A stretch of DNA of 64,000 nucleotides from Pseudonocardia hydrocarbonoxydans (GCF_006539565.1 NZ_BJNG01000036.1:82155-146154); one strand, 5' to 3'; shown: positions 26,918 through 36,567, counted from the first letter of the stretch. The notes: a model not told the origin generated them from the letters alone. Made by a program: numbers and translations.

Positions 26918-28518
26918 CGGCCGCTCCGGTCCGGGACGTTCCAGCGCAGCACGACGGTGGTGCCGTCGTCGGTCCGGTCGATGCGGACCTCGTCGGACAG
27001 GGCGTCGAGGAGCGTGAGCCCGCGACCGCGCCGCTGCCCGCGGGGGGCGCGCCAGCGACCCGTGTCGCGCACCTCGGCGACGATCCCGGACTCCTCGGCC
27101 CGCATCCGCAGCGCCACGCCGCCCCGACGCGGCCCGTAGGCGTGCTCCACGGCGTTGGCCAGCGCCTCGCCGACGGCGAGCAGCACGTCGGCGGCCCGTC
27201 GGCGGTCGACGCGGGCGTCGGCCAGCCACATCCGGGTCGCCTGCCGCAGCGGCTGCAGCGACGGCGGCGTCGCCGGGGCGTCGAGCACGAGGTCCTCGGG
27301 CCGTGCGCCGCCCGGGGTGCGCCGGGCGACCAGGACGGCGATGTCGTCGTCGGCCGCCACGTCGCCCACCAGCGCGGCCATCACCGCGGCGCACACCTCC
27401 TCGGCGGGCCCGGAGCGCAACGTCCGGCGCAGGATCCCCAGGCCGTCGTCGAGCGACCGTCCGCGGCGTTCGACGAGGCCGTCGGTGTAGAGGCAGACGG
27501 TGGCGCCGCGGGTCAGCAGCAGCGAGGCGGTCCGGCGGGGCCGTTCCCCGCCGACACCCAGTGGCAGGTCGGCCGGCACCTCGACGGTGGCGGCCGGACC
27601 CGACCCCACGGTGACCACGGGCGGCGGGTGCCCGGCGCTGGACAGGCTCATCCGCCCGCAGGAGGGGTCGACCACGGCGCAGAGCACGGTGGCCATCACC
27701 CCCGGGTCGAAGTGGCGGACCTGGCGGTCGAGGCGGCGCAACAGCTCCGCCGGGTCGTCGGTCTCCAGGGCGTAGGCGCGCAGCGCACTGCGCAGCCGGC
27801 CCATGGCGACGGCGGCGGGCAGCCCGTGCCCCGCGACGTCGCCCATCACCAGCCAGACGGCACCGGTGGGCACGGTGAGCACGTCGTACCAGTCGCCGCT
27901 GGCGCCCCCGGCGCCGGCCGGCACGTACCGCGCGGCGAGGTCGAGACCGGGCACGGCCGGCAGGGCCGCGGGCCAGAGGCTGCGGTGCAGGGCCTGCGCG
28001 GCGACGCGGTCGGCCTGCCGGGCGCGGATGCGCAGTGCGGGCGCCACCCGGTCGGCGGCGGCCTGCAGCAGGGCGGCGTCGGCGTCGTCGAAGCGCCGCT
28101 CCCCGCGGGCGCCGACGTGCAGCACGCCGAGCAGCTCGGGTCCGGCCAGCAGGGGGACGCCGACGAGCGCCCGGACCCCGGCCGCGATCAGGACGGGGTT
28201 GACCACCGTCGACGGCGACACCTCGTCGACGACGATCGACCGCCGCTGCGCGGCCACCCGGCCCGCGAAGCCCGTGCCGAGCGCCACCCGGGCGCCCTGC
28301 CGGACCTCGGCCTCCAGCCCGCGCGCCGCCGCGGCCACGAGGAACCGGCCCGACGGGTCCAGCAGCAGCACCGCCGCGGTGTCGGCGGCCATCAGGCCGA
28401 GGACCGTGTCGAGCACGTCGGAGAGCAGGTCCTCGACGGTGTTCCCGGTTCCGGAAGAGGGTGCGCCGAGGACGTCGAGCCGCCCGTCGAGGAGGGCGAC
28501 CGGATCGTCCGCGAGCAC
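26914..28518 (-). CDS. GAF - PP2C (SpoIIE) phosphatase - HATPase kinase fusion
   Basis: A 534-residue cytosolic signalling protein. A GAF domain spans about 25-165. The SpoIIE-type phosphatase spans about 180-390, with metal-binding [29 protein letters not shown] and DDDIAVLV. An RsbW-like ATPase spans about 410-530, with N-box [10 protein letters not shown] and G-box region [13 protein letters not shown]. It thus holds both opposing activities toward a STAS protein, which is encoded directly downstream with a 4-nt overlap. The GTG start at 28518 was used. Confidence 0.9.
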   Translation of the reverse strand: MLADDPVALLDGRLDVLGAPSSGTGNTVEDLLSDVLDTVLGLMAADTAAVLLLDPSGRFLVAAAARGLEAEVRQGARVALGTGFAGRVAAQRRSIVVDEVSPSTVVNPVLIAAGVRALVGVPLLAGPELLGVLHVGARGERRFDDADAALLQAAADRVAPALRIRARQADRVAAQALHRSLWPAALPAVPGLDLAARYVPAGAGGASGDWYDVLTVPTGAVWLVMGDVAGHGLPAAVAMGRLRSALRAYALETDDPAELLRRLDRQVRHFDPGVMATVLCAVVDPSCGRMSLSSAGHPPPVVTVGSGPAATVEVPADLPLGVGGERPRRTASLLLTRGATVCLYTDGLVERRGRSLDDGLGILRRTLRSGPAEEVCAAVMAALVGDVAADDDIAVLVARRTPGGARPEDLVLDAPATPPSLQPLRQATRMWLADARVDRRRAADVLLAVGEALANAVEHAYGPRRGGVALRMRAEESGIVAEVRDTGRWRAPRGQRRGRGLTLLDALSDEVRIDRTDDGTTVVLRWNVPDRSGR

Positions 28519-28852
28519 CCGCGGAGCCTACGGACTATCCGGGCCCGGCTGCTCCGCCGAACGGCCGCCGTCGTCACGGTCCGCGTACGTCCGATCGCGG
28601 AAGGTCGGTGCGGTGCCCACCCGCGGCCGGGGCGTGCTGCCGGGCGCCCGCGCGCACCCGTCGGTGACCGGCGGGCCGGCTCCGGGGAACGGTGTCCCGG
28701 GCCCGTACCTGAGAGCCGGCCGGTCCGTGTGGCGGCTCCCGCTGCGCCGGGTGGACCAGCCGGGCGCCGCCGGGCGCACGCCCCGGGCCACAGGTCGTGG
28801 GCCCCTCTCAGCCCGGCAACCCGGGCGCGGGACGGTTCCTACGGTTCCTCGC
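28519..28852. promoter_or_regulatory. 334-bp divergent intergenic region before the copper operon
   Basis: It carries the promoters of the signalling phosphatase and of the copper ATPase operon. I looked for a CsoR-type GC-palindrome (TACCC..GGGTA form) and did not find a convincing one. A short inverted repeat GCCCGG-CAA-CCGGGC (28821-28835 region) lies about 20 bp before the first gene. I see no coding region. Confidence 0.35.
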
Positions 28853-29056
28853 GTGCCCGACACCGCCACGGACCCGGCCGGCCCGCATCCGCTGACCGCC
28901 CCCGCCCGGCTGGGCGCGTTCCTCGCGCTGCTCGCGCTGGTCGCCGGGGCCGGCTGGGGGGTGGGGCGGGTCGCGAACCCCCCGCTCCCGGTGCCCGACC
29001 TCCCCACCCCGTCGGTCTTCGGCCCCGCGGGACACGGGGCGGGGGAGGGGCATTGA
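28853..29056 (+). CDS. 67-residue single-pass membrane protein
   Basis: A short protein with a cytoplasmic leader of ~20 residues, one membrane span ([19 protein letters not shown]) and a Pro-rich outer tail ending [11 protein letters not shown] at 28853 is the only reasonable start. Its stop codon overlaps the TTG start of the copper ATPase by 4 nt. Small proteins of this type before CopA are common in actinobacteria; the terminal His residues could bind copper, but this is inference. Confidence 0.65.
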   Translation: MPDTATDPAGPHPLTAPARLGAFLALLALVAGAGWGVGRVANPPLPVPDLPTPSVFGPAGHGAGEGH

Positions 29057-31317
29057 CCGCGGAGGTCTCCACCGCCCCGCCGGTCCGGACCGATCTCGAG
29101 GTCGGCGGCATGACCTGCGGTGCGTGCGCGCGCCGGGTCGAGCGCGTGCTGCGCCGCCTCGACGGCGTCGGTGCCGAGGTGAACTACGCGACCGGGCGGG
29201 TGGCGGTCGACCATCCGGCCACGGTCGCGGTGGCCGACCTGGTCGCCGTCATCGAGAAGGCGGGGTACACGGCGGCGTCGCCCGCCCCGCCGGCCGGACC
29301 GGCCGCCCCCGACGAGCAGGACCGGCCCGACCCGGAGCTGCGCGCGCTGCGCGACCGGGTCCGGGTCTGTGCCGCGCTGACGGTGCCCGTGCTGCTGCTC
29401 GCGATGGTCCCGCCGTGGCAGTTCACGCACTGGCAGTGGGCCAGCCTGGTGCTCGCCGCGCCGGTGGCGGTGTGGGGGGCGTGGCCCCTGCACCGCGCGG
29501 CCCTGCGCAACCTGCGCCACGGCACCTCGACGATGGACACGCTGGTCTCCACCGGTGTCGTCGCGTCGTTCGGCTGGTCGCTGCACGCGCTGTTCCTCGG
29601 CTCCGCCGGGTTCCCCGGCCACACCCACACCCTCGGTGCGGCCCCGGTCTGGTCCGACGGCACCGGCGCGGTCTACCTCGAGGTGGCCGCCACCGTCACC
29701 ACGCTGGTCCTGGCCGGTCGCCACGCCGAGGCCCGCGCCCGCCGCCGCTCCGGGGCGGCCCTGCGCGGTCTGGTGGCCCTCGCCGCCTCCGACGCGGCAC
29801 TGCTGCGTGACGGGCGGGAGGAACGGGTGCCGGCCGACCGGCTCGCGGTCGGCGACCGGATCGTCGTGCGTCCCGGCGAGCGGGTCGCCGTCGACGGGGT
29901 CGTCGAGGACGGTGTGTCGGCGCTGGACACCAGCCCGATCACGGGGGAGTCCCTGCCCCGGGAGGTCGGGCCCGGCGACGAGGTGTCCGGCGGGACCCTG
30001 AACGCGGGTGGTCGGCTGGTCGTGCGGGCCACCCGCGTGGGAGCCGACAGGCAGGTGGCGCAGATGGCGGCGCTGGTCGAGCGGGCCCAGGCCGGTACCG
30101 CCGCGGTGGCCCGCCTCGCCGACCGGATCTGCGCCTGGTTCGTGCCCGCGGTGCTGGTGCTCGCCGCGGCGACGGCCGGGTTCTGGTCCGGGGCGGGGGC
30201 GTCCACGGTGGGGGCGCTCGGTGCCGCGGTCGCCGTGCTGGTCGTGGCCTGCCCGTGCGCGCTGGGTCTCGCCACCCCCACGGCGCTGCTGGTCGGCACG
30301 GGCCGCGGGGCGCAGCTGGGGATCCTGGTGACCGGGCCGCAGGTGCTCGAGACCGTGCGCCGCGTCGACACCGTGCTGCTGGACAAGACCGGCACCCTCA
30401 CCTCCGGGGAGATGCGGGTGACCCGGGTGTCGCCCGCGGCCGGGGAGGACACGGAGGAGGTGCTGGCCGTCGCGGCGGCGCTGGAGTCGGCGTCGGCCCA
30501 TCCGGTGGCGCGGGCCGTCGTGGCCCACGCCGCCGGTCGGACGCTGCCCGACGTGCGCGACCCCGTGGCGCTGGACGGGCTCGGTGTCACCGGCACCGTC
30601 GACGGCCGGGAGGTCCTGTTCGGGCGGGTCGCGCTGCTGGTCGAGCGGGGTGTGGAGCTGCCCCCGGAGGTACGGGACGCGGTGGCCGGAGCACAACGGG
30701 AGGGCGCCAGCGTGGCCGTGCTCGCCCGGGACGGCCGGGCCCGGGCGGTGTTCGCCGTCGCCGACACCGTGCGGCCCACCGCCGCGGCCGCCGTCGCCGG
30801 GCTGCGCCGCCTCGGGCTGGATCCCGTGCTGCTCACCGGTGACGGCGAGGCCGTGGCCCGGTCGGTGGCCGCGCAGGTCGGGATCGACGCCGTCGTCGCC
30901 GACGCGCTGCCCACCGACAAGGCCGCGGCCGTGCGCCGGCTGCAGGAGCACGGGCACGTGGTGGCGGTCGTCGGGGACGGGGTGAACGACGCGCCCGCGC
31001 TCGCGCAGGCCGACGTCGGGATCGCCATGGGCAGCGGGGCCGACGTCGCGCTGCACGCCTGCGACGTCACGCTGGTGCGGGCCGACCCGACCGCCGCCGT
31101 CGACGCCCTGCGGCTGTGCCGCCGGACGCACGCGACGATCCGGGGCAACCTGGGCTGGGCGTTCGCCTACAACGTCGCGGCGTTGCCGGTGGCCGCCGCG
31201 GGCCTGCTCAACCCGATGCTGGCGGGAGCGGCGATGGCGCTGAGCTCGGTGTTCGTCGTGGGCAACAGCCTGTGCCTGAGGAGGTTCCGGCCGTGCCCCT
31301 ACCCGGTGACCGTATAG
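29053..31317 (+). CDS. copA: copper-translocating P-type ATPase
   Basis: A 754-residue P1B-type pump. One N-terminal HMA domain has [12 protein letters not shown] with Cys22 and Cys25. Membrane motif CPC is at 400-402 ([13 protein letters not shown]). The phosphorylated Asp is D444 in DKTGTLT, the HP motif is SAHPVARAV and the hinge is [10 protein letters not shown] (Asp642). CPC and the C-terminal spans ([15 protein letters not shown] ... [18 protein letters not shown]) fit Cu(I) export. TTG at 29053 is required to include the HMA domain and has GGGGGAGGGG before it. It is coupled with the 67-residue protein. Confidence 0.93.
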   Translation: MTAEVSTAPPVRTDLEVGGMTCGACARRVERVLRRLDGVGAEVNYATGRVAVDHPATVAVADLVAVIEKAGYTAASPAPPAGPAAPDEQDRPDPELRALRDRVRVCAALTVPVLLLAMVPPWQFTHWQWASLVLAAPVAVWGAWPLHRAALRNLRHGTSTMDTLVSTGVVASFGWSLHALFLGSAGFPGHTHTLGAAPVWSDGTGAVYLEVAATVTTLVLAGRHAEARARRRSGAALRGLVALAASDAALLRDGREERVPADRLAVGDRIVVRPGERVAVDGVVEDGVSALDTSPITGESLPREVGPGDEVSGGTLNAGGRLVVRATRVGADRQVAQMAALVERAQAGTAAVARLADRICAWFVPAVLVLAAATAGFWSGAGASTVGALGAAVAVLVVACPCALGLATPTALLVGTGRGAQLGILVTGPQVLETVRRVDTVLLDKTGTLTSGEMRVTRVSPAAGEDTEEVLAVAAALESASAHPVARAVVAHAAGRTLPDVRDPVALDGLGVTGTVDGREVLFGRVALLVERGVELPPEVRDAVAGAQREGASVAVLARDGRARAVFAVADTVRPTAAAAVAGLRRLGLDPVLLTGDGEAVARSVAAQVGIDAVVADALPTDKAAAVRRLQEHGHVVAVVGDGVNDAPALAQADVGIAMGSGADVALHACDVTLVRADPTAAVDALRLCRRTHATIRGNLGWAFAYNVAALPVAAAGLLNPMLAGAAMALSSVFVVGNSLCLRRFRPCPYPVTV

Positions 31318-31384
31318 CCATCCCCGAACACGCATGGTTACCCTTCCCGGGATCGTGGGACACCGAGGCCGGCGGGGAGTCGAC

Positions 31385-32029
31385 ATGGGACCGGACCTGA
31401 CCTGGTGGAACGTCCCGTTCGGTCTGGCCTGCCTGCTCGCCGGCGCCGGGTACCTGGCCCTGCTCGCCGTCCGGCGTGCCCCGGCCGTGACCGCACTGGC
31501 CCACGCGGCGATGGGTCTCGGCATGGCGGCGATGTTCCTGCCGGCGCTCGATCCCGTCCCGCACGCGGCGTGGGTGGCGCTCTTCGTCGTCTCCGGTGCG
31601 TGGTTCGGCGCCGAGGCGCTGCGCGCCGGCACCGTCGGCGGCCCGGCGGGAGCCCTCGTCGTCGGGGCGGCCGCGATGCTGTTCATGCTGCTCGTGGGGC
31701 ACGACCACGCCGCGACGTCCGCGGGCCCGGTCGATCCCGAGCACGCCCACCACGCCGCGTCCGGCGGTTCCGGTGCCCTGCTGGTCACCGTCCTCGCCCT
31801 GGTGTTCGCGGCCTGGTACGCCACCGATCTGGTCCGGCACGCGACGCACCGGTCCGCCGACGTCCCGGCCGCCGACGTCCCGGCCGCCGACGTCCCGGCC
31901 GCCGACGTCCCGGCCGCGGGTGCGCCGGTCGCCGTCGTCGAGCGGGCCGCCGTCCGGGTCTCCCCGCAGGTCGTGGCCCACGTCGTGATGAGCGTCGCGA
32001 TGCTCGTCATGCTGCTCGGCATGGCCTAG
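31385..32029 (+). CDS. DUF5134-like membrane protein with His-rich loop
   Basis: A 214-residue membrane protein with about five or six spans. Met- and His-containing helices (HAAMGLGMAAMF and HVVMSVAMLVMLLGM) and a periplasmic-type loop GHDHAATSAG...EHAHHA suggest metal contact, which suits its place behind copA. The loop before the last helix contains four tandem ADVPA units coded by a 15-nt repeat (31859-31918). DUF5134 has no proven role. ATG at 31385; an in-frame ATG at 31334 is possible. Confidence 0.72.
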   Translation: MGPDLTWWNVPFGLACLLAGAGYLALLAVRRAPAVTALAHAAMGLGMAAMFLPALDPVPHAAWVALFVVSGAWFGAEALRAGTVGGPAGALVVGAAAMLFMLLVGHDHAATSAGPVDPEHAHHAASGGSGALLVTVLALVFAAWYATDLVRHATHRSADVPAADVPAADVPAADVPAAGAPVAVVERAAVRVSPQVVAHVVMSVAMLVMLLGMA

Positions 32030-32090
32030 CCCGGCCGTACCCACCGCCGGCCCGTCCCCCCGGCCACCGCGCCGCGGCCTGCGCGCGGTC

Positions 32091-32585
32091 GTGCCCGCGG
32101 CGCTCGCCACCGCCCTCGGCACGGCCGGGCACCTCCTGGCCGGTGGGGTGGTGTCGACGGGGCCGGTGGTGCTCGCCCTGGTCCTGGCCGGCGTCCCGGC
32201 GTGGTTGCTGACCGGCCGGGAACGGGGCTGGCTCACCATCGCCGGCGCGCAGCTCGTCCTGGGGCAGGTCGTGCACGCGGCGCTGTCCGCCGGGCACCCC
32301 CACGACGCGACGGGCCTGCTCCCGCACGACCTGATGCTGTACGCCCACGTGCTCGCCGCGCTGATGGGCGCGACCGCCCTGCGGGTGGGCGAGCGCCGGG
32401 TGTGGGCGGCGGCCCGCAGGCTGTCGGGCCGGGTCGCGGCCTGGTGGCGCGGCCTCACCGGCGTCGGCGCGCCGGTCACCGGCCCCGCCCCGGTCCCGGT
32501 CCGGTCCCCGGACCGTCCGTGCCACCCGGGCCTGCTGCTGCGCCACTCCCGCGCGCTGCGCGGCCCCCCGGCGCGCCCGGCCTGA
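32091..32585 (+). CDS. membrane protein, unknown function
   Basis: A 164-residue protein with about four hydrophobic segments (TALGTAGHLLAGG, VVLALVLAGVPAWLL, AGAQLVLGQVVHAAL, HVLAALMGATALRVG) and a basic, proline-rich C terminus. His residues recur in the spans (GHLLA, VVHAALSAGHPHD, LPHDLMLYAHV), as in the preceding gene. It follows the DUF5134-like gene by 61 nt in the same direction, so it likely belongs to the copper operon. GTG at 32091 is used; the true start is unsure. Confidence 0.55.
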   Translation: MPAALATALGTAGHLLAGGVVSTGPVVLALVLAGVPAWLLTGRERGWLTIAGAQLVLGQVVHAALSAGHPHDATGLLPHDLMLYAHVLAALMGATALRVGERRVWAAARRLSGRVAAWWRGLTGVGAPVTGPAPVPVRSPDRPCHPGLLLRHSRALRGPPARPA

Positions 32586-32621
32586 CCGACCCGGCCGGGT
32601 CCGTCCCGGCCCGCCCCCGCC

Positions 32622-33458
32622 GTGCCCCTGTCCGGCGGGGCCCCCGCGCGTGCGCGCCGCGCCGCGTCCCCCCACTCCGGCGCACCTGCGGGTGCGCCAC
32701 CCCCTGGAGCTCCTAACGCCGACCGGCCGAGGGGCCTGACCGTCGGCTTCCGGACCGCGGCCGGGCGCGTCCGGGCCGTGTGCGAGGTCGACCTCGACGT
32801 GGCGGCGGGGGAGACGGTGGCCCTGGTCGGCGGGTCCGGGGCCGGGAAGTCGACGGTGGCGCGCGCGGTCGCGGGGCTCGTCGCCCCCGAGGGTGGGCGG
32901 ATCCTGCTCGACGGGGTCGACCTGCCGACGCTGCGGCGCCGGGAGGCCCGGTGGCGTAGGCGGGCCCTGCACCTGGTGTTCCAGGATCCCTACGCGGCGC
33001 TGCCCCCGACCCTGCGGGTGGCCGACGTCGTCGCCGAGCCGCTGGTGATCCACCGGATCGGCGGGCGGGAAGAGCGGGTCGCCGAGGCGCTGGCGGCGGT
33101 GCAGCTACCCGGGCGGCTGCACCGCCGGTACGTCCACCAGCTCTCCGGCGGGGAGCGCCAGCGGGTGGCGCTGGCCCGGGCACTGGTGACCGGCCCGCGG
33201 CTGGTGCTCGCCGACGAGCCGACGGCGATGCTGGACGCGTCGCTGCGCCGCGACCTCGTCGACCTGCTCGGCGCGCTGGCCGCGCAGCGTGGGACGGCGG
33301 TCCTGCACATCACCCACGACCTCGCGCTCGCCGCACGCTCCTGCGCCCGCACCGTGGTGATGCGGGCCGGCCGGGTGGTCGAGCACGGCCCGACCGACGA
33401 CGTGCTCAGCGCCCCGCAGCACGAGTACACGGCCGCGCTGGTCGCGGCGTGCCGATGA
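32622..33458 (+). CDS. ABC transporter ATP-binding protein, peptide/nickel type, orphan
   Basis: An ATPase of the OppF/NikE group. Walker A is GGSGAGKST, the Q-loop is LVFQDPYAALPP, the signature is LSGGERQR and Walker B is LVLADEPTAMLD, followed by the H-loop LHITHDL. About 240 residues are conserved; the first ~35 codons after GTG 32622 are low-complexity and the true start may be nearer 32720. No permease, binding protein or second ATPase gene is present on either side. The next gene starts 16 nt later with AAGGAAG, so it is probably cotranscribed with two proteins of unknown role. Confidence 0.8.
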   Translation: MPLSGGAPARARRAASPHSGAPAGAPPPGAPNADRPRGLTVGFRTAAGRVRAVCEVDLDVAAGETVALVGGSGAGKSTVARAVAGLVAPEGGRILLDGVDLPTLRRREARWRRRALHLVFQDPYAALPPTLRVADVVAEPLVIHRIGGREERVAEALAAVQLPGRLHRRYVHQLSGGERQRVALARALVTGPRLVLADEPTAMLDASLRRDLVDLLGALAAQRGTAVLHITHDLALAARSCARTVVMRAGRVVEHGPTDDVLSAPQHEYTAALVAACR

Positions 33459-33474
33459 TAAGGAAGCGCCCCCC

Positions 33475-34773
33475 ATGGTTGACGTGTCACCGCCTGACCT
33501 GTCACTGCACGATGTCGCCCTGCTGGACATGGACGTCCGGTCCCCGGAACCGTCGGTGGACGGCGACCGGATCGACCTCTACCGCCTGCCCGTCACCGAC
33601 CTGGGCCGGTACCGGCTCGTCGTGGTGCCGGGCATGGCCGACCAGGAGTTCCTGGCCCGGCACCGCGAGGTGATCCGCGGCTACCTCGACGGCGGCGGGG
33701 TGCTGCTGTTCGGCGGGCACCTGCACCGGGACTGGCTGCCCGGGGCGTCGCGGTTCGTGCCGTTGCACCCGCCGTCGCTCGCGTCGTACCGGGTCGCCGA
33801 GATCGCCCCGCACCCGATCTTCGACGGGGTGGGGCCCGACGACCTCACCTTCCGCCGCGGCGTCGCCGGGTTCTTCGCCCGCGGCCACCACCCGCCGCCG
33901 CCGGGCGCGCAGGTGCTGGTCCGGCTGGCCGGCGGGGAGCCCGCCACGTACGTCGACCAGGTCTCCACCGCGGGCACGATCGTCGTGCACACCACCGCCG
34001 ACCTGTTCACCCACGGCGAGCCGGGCACCCCCGCGGCCCGGGTGCCCGGCCAGCTCGTGGCGTGGGCCCGGGCGCAGGGGCGACGCGACGGCGGCGCCTC
34101 GGCGCCGGTGGCCGCCCCGGCGGACGGCCCGCCGGGCACCGGGACCGGGCACGGCCTGGCCGCCGTCCACAGCGGGTCGGCCCCGCACCACCGCGCGCTC
34201 ACCACGCCCCAGTACGCCCGCCACCTCACCGGTGGCCTGCTCTACCTGCCCGACCTCGCCCGCACCGACCTCACCGGGTACGACGCGGTGGTCCTCCCGG
34301 AACGGATGCACCGCGGCCTGCTCACCGCCGCGGCCCCCCGGCTGCACGAGCTGCTCGACGCGGGCGGCACGATCGTCGCGTTCGCCGGTGGGGAGCCGCT
34401 TCCGGAGTTCCTGCCCGGGGTCCGCTTCGACCCGCGGCCGACGAACTTCTGGTGGTGGCTCGAACCCGGCGCCGGCCTCGGCCTGCGCACGCCCTCGCCG
34501 GAGCACCCGCTGTTCGAGCACCTGTCGCTGCGCGACTGCACCTGGCACTACCACGGCGCGCTCACCCCGCCCGCGGGTGCGCAGACCCTGGTCGCGCTGC
34601 CCAGCGGGGAGGCGCTGCTCTACGTCGACCGGGTCAGCACCCCGGGCACGCTCGTCGTCTCCACGCTGGACCCGCTGACCCACTTCGGCGGCCACTTCAT
34701 GCCCGCCACCGAGCGGTTCCTCGACGGGTTCCTGCCGTGGCTGGGCGGCGCGGTCGTGCGGAGTGCCCGGTGA
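33475..34773 (+). CDS. tandem amidotransferase-like protein, unknown function
   Basis: A 432-residue protein made of two related halves. Each has the class I glutamine-amidotransferase-like core: YRLVVVPGM...GYLDGGGVLLFGG in the first half (about 45-80) and YDAVVLPER...LLDAGGTIVAFAGG in the second (about 265-300). Each core is followed by a beta domain ending in TYVDQVSTAGTIVVHT and LYVDRVSTPGTLVVST. The nucleophile position is GGH or GGE, not Cys, so hydrolase activity is unlikely and a ligand- or subunit-binding role is inferred. No signal peptide is seen. It overlaps the next gene by 4 nt. Confidence 0.6.
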   Translation: MVDVSPPDLSLHDVALLDMDVRSPEPSVDGDRIDLYRLPVTDLGRYRLVVVPGMADQEFLARHREVIRGYLDGGGVLLFGGHLHRDWLPGASRFVPLHPPSLASYRVAEIAPHPIFDGVGPDDLTFRRGVAGFFARGHHPPPPGAQVLVRLAGGEPATYVDQVSTAGTIVVHTTADLFTHGEPGTPAARVPGQLVAWARAQGRRDGGASAPVAAPADGPPGTGTGHGLAAVHSGSAPHHRALTTPQYARHLTGGLLYLPDLARTDLTGYDAVVLPERMHRGLLTAAAPRLHELLDAGGTIVAFAGGEPLPEFLPGVRFDPRPTNFWWWLEPGAGLGLRTPSPEHPLFEHLSLRDCTWHYHGALTPPAGAQTLVALPSGEALLYVDRVSTPGTLVVSTLDPLTHFGGHFMPATERFLDGFLPWLGGAVVRSAR

Positions 34774-35282
34774 GGGGGCCGCTGGTCGTCGTCGACCAGG
34801 GGACGGTGCTGCGGTTCGGCGTCGAGGACCTGATGCGCTACCACGGGCCCGGGTTCCCCGGCGGCGTCGCGCACGGGTTCACCGCGATGGAGCGGGCGCT
34901 GCCCCTGCTCGCCCCGGACGGGGTGCCGGAGCGCCGGGCGATCCGGCTGGAGACCGCCTTCCCCGGTCCCGGCGCCCGCGACGGGGTCGAGCTGGTCACC
35001 CGGGCGGTCACCGAGGGGCGCTACACCGTCGACCCGGCGCTGGCCATGGTCGAGCGCGGGACGACCCTGGAGCGCTACGTGTTCCGCTTCCGCGCCGGGG
35101 ACCGCGCGGTGACCGTCGCGATCCGCGACGGGTTCGTCACCGACGAGTTCATCGCCCTGTCCCGGCAGCCGGGGCGCAGCGCGGCGCAGGACGCGCACCT
35201 GGCGGTGCTCAAGCAGGAGATGGCCGACCGGCTGCTCGCGGTGCCCGCCGCAGAGGTCTACGACGTGGTCGGCCGGGGATGA
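34770..35282 (+). CDS. unknown protein, possible FmdE-like domain
   Basis: A 170-residue soluble protein. The segment YHGPGFPGGVAHGFTAMERAL recalls the FmdE pattern (HGH-x2-PG-x3-GxR), followed by a region (ARDGVELVTRAVTEGRYT) where FmdE proteins carry Cys residues; here these cysteines are missing. The match is weak and could be chance. The GTG start overlaps the previous stop codon, so the two products probably work together. It converges with the CobW gene without a gap. Confidence 0.45.
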   Translation: MRGPLVVVDQGTVLRFGVEDLMRYHGPGFPGGVAHGFTAMERALPLLAPDGVPERRAIRLETAFPGPGARDGVELVTRAVTEGRYTVDPALAMVERGTTLERYVFRFRAGDRAVTVAIRDGFVTDEFIALSRQPGRSAAQDAHLAVLKQEMADRLLAVPAAEVYDVVGRG

Positions 35283-36425
35283 TCACGCCACGTGGTGGTG
35301 GTCCTCGACCTCCCAGGCGGGCAGCGGGTCGGGGTAGGTGCGCCACACGTCGGGGCCGGCGGCGGCCTCCGCGTCGGTGAGCAGTGCGGCGTCGAGGCGG
35401 CGGTAGGTCTCGTCCCGGGTGACCCCGGTCCCGATGACGACGAGCTCCTGGCCGGCCGGGGCGCGGTCGGCGATCAGCTCGCCCGGCTCGAACGTCAGGT
35501 TGGGCCCGGCCTGCGACCACACGGCGAGCACGTCGGGGCGGGTGGCGATGCGGCAGAAGCCCTTGCTGCGCAGCACCCCCGGCCAGTCGTCGACGGCGGC
35601 CAGCAGGCGGGCCGGGTGGAACGGGCGGGCGGCCCGGTAGACCACCGAGCCGATCCCGTACTCCTCGGTCTCGGGGGTGTGGCTGCCGGCGAGCTCGGCG
35701 GCCCAGCCGGGCAGGGTGGCGGCGGTGATCGGGTCGTAGCGGCCGGTGTCGAGGATCTCGGCCAGGTCGACGCGCCCGCGCCGGGCCCGCACCATCCGCG
35801 CCCCCGGGTTCAGCCGGCGCAGCAGCGCCTCGAGCGTGCCCAGCTGCCCGTCGTCGACCAGGTCGGTCTTGGAGACCACGAGCACGTCGGCGAACTCGAC
35901 CTGGTCGACGAGCAGGTCGGAGATCGCCCGCTCGTCGGTGGCGGAGGCCTCCAGCCCGCGCTCGGCCAGCGCGTCGCCCTCGACGAGCTCGGCCACGAAC
36001 CCGGCCGCGTCGACGACGGTGACCATGGTGTCCAGGCGGGCGTGGTCGGACAGGCTCGTGCCGTCGTCGAAGACCCACTCGAAGGTCGCCGCGACCGGCA
36101 TCGGCTCGGAGATGCCGCTGGACTCGATCAGCACCGTGTCGAAGCGCCCGGTGCGGGCCAGCTCGCCCACGGTCTGCAGCAGGTCCTCCCGCAGGGTGCA
36201 GCAGATGCAGCCGTTGGTCAGCTCGACCAGCCGCTCCTCGGTCCGGTCCAGGTGCCCCTGGCCGGCCAGCAGCGCCGCGTCGATGTTGACCTCGCTCATG
36301 TCGTTGACGACGACGGCGACCCGGCGGCCCTCGCGGTTGGCCAGCACGTGGTCGAGCAGCGTGGTCTTGCCGGCGCCGAGGAAGCCGGACAGCACCGTCA
36401 CGGACGGGCGGGGATCGGTCGTCAC
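35283..36425 (-). CDS. CobW/COG0523-family GTPase (metal chaperone)
   Basis: A 380-residue G3E GTPase. The P-loop is GFLGAGKT (14-21), the metal motif is CICC at 73-76 ([12 protein letters not shown]), switch 2 is ESSGISEP and the base motif is SKTD. The C-terminal CobW_C domain ends in EVEDHHHVA, a possible metal-binding tail. Members deliver or allocate zinc, cobalt or nickel. GTG at 36425 is chosen because the operator palindrome lies directly upstream; an in-frame ATG at 36476 would place the operator in the coding region. Confidence 0.88.
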   Translation of the reverse strand: MTTDPRPSVTVLSGFLGAGKTTLLDHVLANREGRRVAVVVNDMSEVNIDAALLAGQGHLDRTEERLVELTNGCICCTLREDLLQTVGELARTGRFDTVLIESSGISEPMPVAATFEWVFDDGTSLSDHARLDTMVTVVDAAGFVAELVEGDALAERGLEASATDERAISDLLVDQVEFADVLVVSKTDLVDDGQLGTLEALLRRLNPGARMVRARRGRVDLAEILDTGRYDPITAATLPGWAAELAGSHTPETEEYGIGSVVYRAARPFHPARLLAAVDDWPGVLRSKGFCRIATRPDVLAVWSQAGPNLTFEPGELIADRAPAGQELVVIGTGVTRDETYRRLDAALLTDAEAAAGPDVWRTYPDPLPAWEVEDHHHVA

Positions 36426-36443
36426 CCGCCCAGTCAAGCGTGA

Positions 36444-36460
36444 TTGAACATGATGTTCAA
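36444..36460. promoter_or_regulatory. 17-bp palindromic operator of the CobW gene
   Basis: TTGAACATGATGTTCAA is a perfect 8-bp dyad around one base, 18 bp before the GTG start. It fits the TGAAC-N5-GTTCA type bound by ArsR/SmtB metal sensors rather than the Zur core seen at rpmE2. The regulator is not identified; the ArsR gene next door has a different operator. Confidence 0.65.
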
Positions 36461-36491
36461 ATAGGGCGACGCGCATGCCTCCCGCCCGAGT

Positions 36492-36554
36492 TCAACCAGA
36501 TGGTTGACGACGGGAGGGGTGGTCGCTAGCCTCTTGCTCAACCAACTGGTTGAG
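36492..36554. promoter_or_regulatory. two operators of the ArsR gene
   Basis: TCAACCA-GA-TGGTTGA (36492-36507) and CTCAACCA-AC-TGGTTGAG (36537-36554) are perfect dyads with the same half-site, centred 46 bp apart. The second ends 3 nt before the ribosome site of the ArsR gene, so autoregulation is likely, with possible looping between the two. Confidence 0.75.
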
Positions 36555-36567
36555 AAAGGAGGTGACC

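Noticed and set aside
26896..29052. Extension of the copper ATPase frame 700 codons upstream
   Set aside because: The extra part is antisense to the phosphatase gene and has no domain; the HMA domain and ribosome site fix the start at 29053.
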